DNA of 18,330 nucleotides from Bacteroidales bacterium UBA5621 (GTDB lineage: Bacteria > Bacteroidota > Bacteroidia > Bacteroidales > VadinHA17): positions 1 through 18,330 of the forward strand of contig DIKJ01000250.1 in the NCBI GenBank assembly GCA_002424525.1. The letters are read 5' to 3'. The first letter of the stretch is position 1. The number at the start of each line of letters is the position of its first letter. A model generated the notes under the pieces. That model was not told the DNA's origin, did not search any database, and saw only the letters and a program-made list of their open reading frames with translations. Shown piece after piece: positions 14,011 through 18,330 of this stretch. Position numbers and translations under genes: made by a program.

Positions 14011-16071
14011 ATGCTGATGCGGAAAATTCTTTCTCTCGTAACCTTTTTGCTTGGCTGCCATGCCTTCTCCCTTTCGGGCCAGATACCCAGGGCTGTAAAC
14101 GGAATGATTGACCTCCGCGATATTAAAACTCCGGAGAGGTTTACTATAAGGCTTAACGGCGAATGGGAGTTTTACTGGGAAAAGAAGCTTCATCCTTACG
14201 ATTTCTCAGAGCCTGGCCGGCACAAGCCTGATCATTACGGTAATGTGCCCGGCTACTGGACTGATTATCCGCAGGATAAGGTAAATACCCGGAAAGAGGG
14301 ATTCGCGACATACCGGTTGAGGGTGTTATTGCCTGAAAATTACAGGAATGCCCTGGCTTTTGACATGCCTGTTTTTGATTCGTCGTACGATCTTTATATC
14401 AACGGGAAGTACATGGGGGGAAATGGCATTCCCGGGAGAACTGAAATCGAAACAATACCTGAATACCGGAGAAATTTCTATAAATTTGATCCGGTCTCGG
14501 ATTCTCTTGAAATTATTATCAACGTCTCAAATTTTGATCACCGCCGCGGAGGTTTCTGGCTCCCTCTGAAATTCGGCACCTTCAATGAACTTCAGAAAAG
14601 AATGGCAGCAAACTGGGCGATGGACTGGGCCGTGATAAGCATGCTGCTGAGCTTTTCACTTTTCCTGATGTTCTTCTATGCCATATATCCGAAAGACAAG
14701 ATCATAGCATTTTTCATCATTGCGACCATAGGCCTCGCCCTGAGGCCATTATTCACATCAAGTTTCCTGATTCATAACATAATAAACCTCGACTGGGTCT
14801 GGATTGTAAGATGCGAGTATCTTGGATTATTTCTTATTGTAATCGGCTGGACCTGGTTTGCGGCTCACCTCTATCCCTCCGGATTCATAAGGGTAGCCTC
14901 ATATATTATGACGGCAATCTATCTGCTGGCAGCCGTGCTGACACTGTTGCTCCCGGTTAAGCTATTCACTTACAGCACTTTTTTATACTATCCGACAATT
15001 ATTATTCTGCTTGGATATGTCCTGTTTATGAGTCTGAGAGGCATTATCCGCAGGAATTCAATAGATATCGCATACTTTTCAGCATTTGTTCTTCTTCTGG
15101 CCGGAGCATATCACGATGTCAGCGTTTCGCTGGGCAGATCAGATTCCTCTGTCGGCTATATCCTGACCTACCTGATTGTTGTATTTGTTTTCATTCAGGC
15201 CGCCCTTCTTCTTTACAAATGGATAAAAGTATATTCGGAAAAGGAAAAGCTCCGTACCGAGCTTGAGTACCTTAACCGAAACCTCGGGGTCATGATTAAC
15301 GAAAGGGCTCACGAGCTTGTAAAAAGAAGCGAGGAGATTGAAAAACAGAATGCAATGATAGCCCAGCAAAACAAACAGCTGTCGGAAACCATACATCTGA
15401 AGAATAAAATATTTTCAGTAATAGCCCACGATCTAAGGAGTCCGGTCGTTAATATCCTTTATATGCTCAACCTGCTCAAGGAGGAAGAGTACAAGGAAAA
15501 ATATGATATTTTTGCCAATTCGTCTATACAGTACGCCCAGCAGGTGATCAATCTGCTCGAAAACATGCTGGTATGGGGTAGAGGGCAGGAAGACAAGATC
15601 AAATACTCTCCGGGAAAACACGATCTTGCAGACATAATCCTTACAAACCTCAGCATCTTCAAGGAGACTGCCGACAAGAAGGAGATAATCCTCAATTTCA
15701 CTCAGGTAGGCAATTCCAAAGCGTATGTGGATAAGGATTTACTAGATATAATAATCAGGAACATGCTGTCGAACGCTGTCAAATATACCCCGAGGGGTGG
15801 AAGGATAAGCATTTTGCTCAAGGACAAATCGCTTGACGGAGAAACCATCCTCCTCAAGATATGTGACAACGGCATTGGCATACCGCCGGTAAAGCAAAAA
15901 TACCTTCTCACATCGACCGAGATCGAGAGCACCCCGGGAACCGAGAATGAGAGGGGTACGGGGCTTGGGCTCAAGCTCTGTCAGGAACTGGTGAAAATTA
16001 ATAAAGGGAGTATCACAGTGGAAAGCAGGGAAGGCGAAGGGACCTGCTTCTCAATCCTCCTTCCCGTATAG
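14011..16071 (+). CDS. Membrane sensor histidine kinase with jelly-roll-like extracellular and 7-helix domains
   Basis: A 686-residue hybrid-free sensor kinase. A signal or first hydrophobic segment (residues 1-23) precedes an extracytoplasmic beta-rich domain (about 35-190; FTIRLNGEWEFYW, SSYDLYINGKYMGGNG) resembling the galactose-binding/sialate-O-esterase fold of 7TMR-DISMED2 receptors. A block of seven hydrophobic helices (about residues 203-405) follows, then a coiled coil (405-460), the HisKA dimerisation domain with phospho-acceptor His473 in IAHDLRSP, and the HATPase_c domain with N-box Asn588, G1 box DNGIGI (619-624) and G2 box GTGLGL (649-654). All kinase boxes look intact. No response regulator is encoded in the window, so it is an orphan. 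It starts 18 bp after the M3 peptidase; Met1 and Met3 are both possible starts. Its stop lies 7 bp from that of the convergent Crp gene. The ligand is unknown, perhaps a sugar or peptide. Confidence 0.9.
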   Translation: MLMRKILSLVTFLLGCHAFSLSGQIPRAVNGMIDLRDIKTPERFTIRLNGEWEFYWEKKLHPYDFSEPGRHKPDHYGNVPGYWTDYPQDKVNTRKEGFATYRLRVLLPENYRNALAFDMPVFDSSYDLYINGKYMGGNGIPGRTEIETIPEYRRNFYKFDPVSDSLEIIINVSNFDHRRGGFWLPLKFGTFNELQKRMAANWAMDWAVISMLLSFSLFLMFFYAIYPKDKIIAFFIIATIGLALRPLFTSSFLIHNIINLDWVWIVRCEYLGLFLIVIGWTWFAAHLYPSGFIRVASYIMTAIYLLAAVLTLLLPVKLFTYSTFLYYPTIIILLGYVLFMSLRGIIRRNSIDIAYFSAFVLLLAGAYHDVSVSLGRSDSSVGYILTYLIVVFVFIQAALLLYKWIKVYSEKEKLRTELEYLNRNLGVMINERAHELVKRSEEIEKQNAMIAQQNKQLSETIHLKNKIFSVIAHDLRSPVVNILYMLNLLKEEEYKEKYDIFANSSIQYAQQVINLLENMLVWGRGQEDKIKYSPGKHDLADIILTNLSIFKETADKKEIILNFTQVGNSKAYVDKDLLDIIIRNMLSNAVKYTPRGGRISILLKDKSLDGETILLKICDNGIGIPPVKQKYLLTSTEIESTPGTENERGTGLGLKLCQELVKINKGSITVESREGEGTCFSILLPV

Positions 16072-16078
16072 CTACCTT

Positions 16079-16750
16079 CTAATCCATTGTAAGCAAGGCA
16101 AGCTTTTTCCTGTCAATGATCCTGATATCTTTCCCTCTGACCTCAACATAATCTTCATCCTCAAGCTCCCTCAGAACCCTCGAGATTGAGGGACGTGCAA
16201 CACCAAAAAACTCAGCCAGATCATTCCGGGTCATATCCATTCGCACAGAAGATACCCCCTCCCCCGCTTGCTGAAGGATATATTGAGCAAGCTTGCCCCT
16301 GATTGTCTTAAAGCTCAGGAATTTAATCTTTTCCGAAAGAAACTGGGACCTGTTCGAGATCAAATTGAGGAAATTTACCAGTATCTTTTCATTGTTCTCG
16401 AGGAGCTTCAGGAAATCCTGTTTATCAATCACGAACAGTTCAGTGTCAGTAACAGCGATAACATTAACCGGAAACCGGTTCCTGGCGCCGAAAATGAAAG
16501 CCGGTGCAAGGGCCCCGGGTGCGGGGATATTCTCTATCTTGATTGTTCTGCCCGCATAATCGACCATCTCACCCTTCACCAGGCCGCTCATTACTATCAT
16601 GAGCGATCTGACAGTTTCGCCGCTTAACGCAATTACGGCACCAGCCCTTATTTTTCTGATCCGTTTCGGAATGGTTGAAAACAGTGCTTCCGCTTCATCT
16701 TCGCTGAGCCCTTTAAATACGGGGATTTTCAGAAATAAGGAATAATCCAT
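16079..16750 (-). CDS. Crp/Fnr-family transcriptional regulator (HcpR-like)
   Basis: A 223-residue DNA-binding protein with an N-terminal cyclic-nucleotide-binding-like beta-barrel (about residues 8-125; VFKGLSEDEAEALF), a dimerisation helix (130-150) and a C-terminal winged helix (about 170-215; RNDLAEFFGVARPSISRVLREL). The recognition helix carries RPSISR, where Crp has a SRETVGR-type sequence, so DNA specificity differs from TGTGA. It contains no cysteine at all, so it cannot hold an Fnr-type [4Fe-4S] cluster. Some HcpR proteins instead bind haem and sense NO; this is a plausible alternative, not shown by the sequence. It is divergent from the ferredoxin-like gene with a perfect palindrome between them, which suggests that it regulates that gene and perhaps itself. 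Its probable promoter -7 box TATTTTTG lies at 16781-16774. Confidence 0.88.
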   Translation of the reverse strand: MDYSLFLKIPVFKGLSEDEAEALFSTIPKRIRKIRAGAVIALSGETVRSLMIVMSGLVKGEMVDYAGRTIKIENIPAPGALAPAFIFGARNRFPVNVIAVTDTELFVIDKQDFLKLLENNEKILVNFLNLISNRSQFLSEKIKFLSFKTIRGKLAQYILQQAGEGVSSVRMDMTRNDLAEFFGVARPSISRVLRELEDEDYVEVRGKDIRIIDRKKLALLTMD

Positions 16751-16773
16751 AAGATTTAAGTTTTGTATCAGGT

Positions 16774-16781
16774 CAAAAATA
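16774..16781 (-). promoter_or_regulatory. Probable -7 element of the Crp/Fnr-family gene
   Basis: On the minus strand TATTTTTG matches TAnnTTTG exactly and lies 23 bases before the ATG. No TTTG occurs at the -33 position. The palindrome centre is about 53 bp upstream of the likely start site. Confidence 0.5.
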
Positions 16782-16809
16782 AAAAAATCTCAGACATTAA
16801 ATATTTTTG

Positions 16810-16833
16810 ATTTTGTAACAAATGTTACAAAAT
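16810..16833. promoter_or_regulatory. Crp/Fnr-type operator, perfect 10+10 bp palindrome
   Basis: ATTTTGTAAC (16810-16819) and GTTACAAAAT (16824-16833) are exact inverted copies around the 4-base spacer AAAT. The core TGTAAC-N4-GTTACA has the size and symmetry of a Crp/Fnr-family site and resembles reported HcpR motifs. It lies between the divergent regulator and ferredoxin-like genes, centred 74 bases before the ferredoxin ATG and 72 before the regulator ATG. That the adjacent regulator binds here is inference. Confidence 0.8.
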
Positions 16834-16850
16834 ATCCCTGAAGGCCGGCC

Positions 16851-16858
16851 TATTTTTG
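16851..16858 (+). promoter_or_regulatory. -7 element of the ferredoxin-like gene promoter
   Basis: TATTTTTG matches the Bacteroidota TAnnTTTG element exactly. The bases at the -33 position (16828-16831) are CAAA, not TTTG, and belong to the operator palindrome. The operator centre is about 41-42 bp before the likely transcription start, the class II activator position. The 8-bp palindrome GGCCGGCC (16843-16850) abuts the element. Confidence 0.6.
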
Positions 16859-16895
16859 CAGCGTAATCAATAATCAAAAACAAAATAAAGAACGT

Positions 16896-17801
16896 ATGAC
16901 ACGGGATATAATAAAAATAGACGAGGAGTTATGCAATGGATGCGGCTTATGTGTGCCCAACTGCCACGAAGGCGCACTTCAGGTAATTGACGGGAAGGTG
17001 AGGCTTATCAGCGATCTGTTGTGCGACGGACTGGGCGCATGCATCGGTCATTGCCCCGAGGGTGCAATAACCATTGAGGCAAGAGAGGCAGAACCGTACG
17101 ATGAAGTGAAAGTTCTCGAACAAATGAAAGACAAGGGGAAAAACACCGTTATTGCTCATCTCAAACATCTTAAGGATCACAATGAAACAGGTTTCCTGAA
17201 GGAAGGTGTCAGGTACCTGGTTGAGCACCGCAGTGATCTTAAATTCAATGTTGACGAAGTATTGTCAGAAGTTCATAACCACGGAAAGGGGGCAGTTGAT
17301 CCTCATGCATCAGGCGGGCCCCACCATCATAGAAACCACGCAGGCGGAGGATGTCCCGGCTCAAGAGAAATGGTCATTGAAAAACAATCATCTGTGCATC
17401 ATTCAGATCCGGAGTCAGAATCTGAACTGAGGCAGTGGCCCGTCCAGATGCATCTCATCAACCCGGCTGCTTCCTACTTCAGGGGCTCTGACCTTTTGGT
17501 TGCCGCAGATTGTGTTGCCTACAGCATCGGCGGATTTCACAGTAATTTCCTGAAGGGTAAATCACTTGTCATTGCCTGTCCAAAACTGGATCACAACACG
17601 GAAGTTTATGTGGAAAAACTGATAGCCCTTATCGACACTGCAAAAATCAACACAATAAGCGTAATGATAATGGAGGTGCCCTGTTGCAGCGGATTGATGC
17701 AGATGGTAAAAGCAGCAGCTGCCAGGGCATCCCGCAAAGTTCCCGTAAAAGCAATGATAATCAGCATCTCAGGTAAAGTACTGACTGAAGAATGGGTATA
17801 A
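16896..17801 (+). CDS. Two-cluster ferredoxin-like protein with histidine-rich linker and C-terminal CP/PCCSG domain
   Basis: A 301-residue predicted cytoplasmic iron-sulfur protein, probably an electron carrier or redox sensor. The N-terminal domain has a complete cluster motif at Cys13, Cys16, Cys19 and Cys23 (CNGCGLCVPNCHEG). A second motif has Cys43, Cys49 and Cys53 only: Leu46 occupies the position of the second cysteine (CDGLGACIGHCPEG), so it would bind a [3Fe-4S] or an incompletely ligated [4Fe-4S] cluster. A linker (about residues 127-170) contains at least nine histidines, including a HHHRNH run, and Cys153 in GGGCPGS. The C-terminal domain (180-301) has Cys206 in AADCVAYS, Cys228 in IACPKLD and the pair Cys263-Cys264 in MEVPCCSGL. 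From memory the family occurs beside Crp/Fnr regulators and hybrid cluster protein genes in anaerobes; no hcp gene is seen here. Expression is probably controlled by the upstream palindrome. Confidence 0.85.
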   Translation: MTRDIIKIDEELCNGCGLCVPNCHEGALQVIDGKVRLISDLLCDGLGACIGHCPEGAITIEAREAEPYDEVKVLEQMKDKGKNTVIAHLKHLKDHNETGFLKEGVRYLVEHRSDLKFNVDEVLSEVHNHGKGAVDPHASGGPHHHRNHAGGGCPGSREMVIEKQSSVHHSDPESESELRQWPVQMHLINPAASYFRGSDLLVAADCVAYSIGGFHSNFLKGKSLVIACPKLDHNTEVYVEKLIALIDTAKINTISVMIMEVPCCSGLMQMVKAAAARASRKVPVKAMIISISGKVLTEEWV

Positions 17802-17834
17802 AAACTGATATTTGGCACAAATAGCCATGTCCAA

Positions 17835-17865
17835 TTTGTACTGATAAAAGAAAACTCTATATTTG
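17835..17865 (+). promoter_or_regulatory. Consensus Bacteroidota promoter of the activase gene
   Basis: TTTG (17835-17838), exactly 19 bp, TATATTTG (17858-17865) is a perfect match to TTTG-N19-TAnnTTTG, ending 49 bases before the ATG. The TTTG also lies in a small inverted repeat, ACAAAT (17817-17822) and ATTTGT (17834-17839), with an ACTGATA direct repeat on either side (17804-17810 and 17840-17846). Confidence 0.75.
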
Positions 17866-17914
17866 AGCCCATCGAACAAAAATTTACGTTAAAATATCTT
17901 ATCATTAGCTGGAT

Positions 17915-18330
17915 ATGGTAAAAAGAACTGATGCGGTCTCATCTGATAAATCAGATATTCTTCTTGGCCTCGATATAGGATCTGTATCTCTAAATACAGT
18001 GGTCATGGATGAAAATTATCAGGTATTAGAGAATTATTATGATTATGTCCACGGCAAGCCTTTCGATGTTTTACATAAAAGGCTGGCTTCCCTTACAGCG
18101 GAACATCCTGCTGAAACCATCAAAGGGATAGCAATTACCGGCACCGGCGGCAAACTCGCCACAGAACTCATTGGAGGGACCTTCGTCAACGAGATCATTG
18201 CCCAGGCCACATCAGCCGGCACACTTTTTCCGGAAGCCAGGACCGTCATCGAGATTGGCGGTGAAGATTCCAAGCTCATAATTCTTGAGAAAGATCCGTC
18301 AAACGGACATTCCCGACTGGTCGATTTTGA
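17915..18330 (+). CDS. Acyl-CoA dehydratase activase (BadF/BadG/HgdC family), truncated by the window end
   Basis: The first 138 codons of an ASKHA-fold ATPase that uses ATP hydrolysis to drive electron transfer from a [4Fe-4S] cluster to 2-hydroxyacyl-CoA dehydratase or benzoyl-CoA reductase-type enzymes. Visible motifs are phosphate-1 GLDIGSVSLNTVVMD (about residues 18-32), GIAITGTGGKLA and phosphate-2 EIGGEDSKLIIL (about 114-125). The GSVSLN variant of phosphate-1 is the one I associate with the long activases of about 1400 residues fused to a dehydratase-subunit-like domain, but the end is outside the window and the cluster cysteines are not yet reached. The ATG at 17915 lacks a Shine-Dalgarno; a perfect promoter lies 49 bases upstream. 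It follows the ferredoxin-like gene by 113 bp on the same strand. Confidence 0.88.
   Translation, partial: MVKRTDAVSSDKSDILLGLDIGSVSLNTVVMDENYQVLENYYDYVHGKPFDVLHKRLASLTAEHPAETIKGIAITGTGGKLATELIGGTFVNEIIAQATSAGTLFPEARTVIEIGGEDSKLIILEKDPSNGHSRLVDF

Noticed and set aside
16843..16850. GGCCGGCC palindrome as a separate operator
   Set aside because: An 8-bp self-complementary GC word without flanking symmetry is not enough evidence; mentioned only as context of the promoter.
16896..17801. Annotation of this gene as hybrid cluster protein (Hcp) or a Mrp-type ATPase
   Set aside because: No Hcp cluster motifs and no P-loop are present; only ferredoxin-type motifs and a cysteine-containing C-terminal domain are seen.

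Overview
The window looks like a piece of a Bacteroidota chromosome, most likely an anaerobic Bacteroidales-type bacterium. Evidence for the phylum: a TonB-dependent receptor paired with a DUF4249-type lipoprotein, several short lipoprotein signals ending in [ST]SC or ISC, few Shine-Dalgarno sequences, and promoters of the Bacteroidota form (TTTG, 19 bp, TAnnTTTG). Evidence for anaerobic life: an oxygen-sensitive glycyl radical dehydratase with its radical-SAM activase, an acyl-CoA dehydratase activase, and a Crp/Fnr regulator divergent from a ferredoxin-like protein. I see no rRNA, tRNA, CRISPR array, transposase, integrase or phage gene. No gene-free stretch exceeds 300 bases; the longest gap is 244 bp, between 7501 and 7746.

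Layout. (1) 1-2065: the 3' part of a malic enzyme (+), converging on a cytidylate-kinase-like P-loop protein (-). The gap between them is largely made of degenerate 7-bp tandem repeats. (2) 2255-4324: an unrecognised lipoprotein, then a short NfeD protein and an SPFH/stomatin-like protein in a two-gene membrane operon. (3) 4327-7501 (-): hypE-hypD, the activase and the trans-4-hydroxy-L-proline dehydratase. The dehydratase is identified by full-length similarity and by catalytic positions that match the Clostridioides difficile enzyme with a constant offset of one residue. (4) 7746-11031 (+): TonB-dependent receptor plus DUF4249 lipoprotein. (5) 11227-11712: a small secreted protein of unknown function, followed by a clear intrinsic terminator. 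(6) 11887-16071 (+): an M3 zinc dipeptidase lipoprotein, then 18 bp later an orphan sensor histidine kinase with an extracellular jelly-roll-like domain and a seven-helix membrane domain. (7) 16079-18330: a Crp/Fnr regulator (-), divergent from a two-cluster ferredoxin-like protein with a histidine-rich linker and a C-terminal CP/PCCSG domain (+). Next comes the start of an acyl-CoA dehydratase activase (+), cut by the window end.

How parts may work together. HypE would install the glycyl radical on HypD, which dehydrates hydroxyproline to pyrroline-5-carboxylate; the reductase that would make proline is not in the window. The strongest regulatory signal is a perfect 10+10 bp palindrome between the Crp/Fnr gene and the ferredoxin gene. 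It replaces the missing -33 element of the ferredoxin promoter and sits near -41/-42, the position expected for a class II activator. The activase downstream has its own consensus promoter, so it is probably not simply part of the same transcript. The Crp/Fnr plus ferredoxin pair resembles the HcpR-type nitrosative-stress locus, but no hybrid cluster protein gene is visible here.
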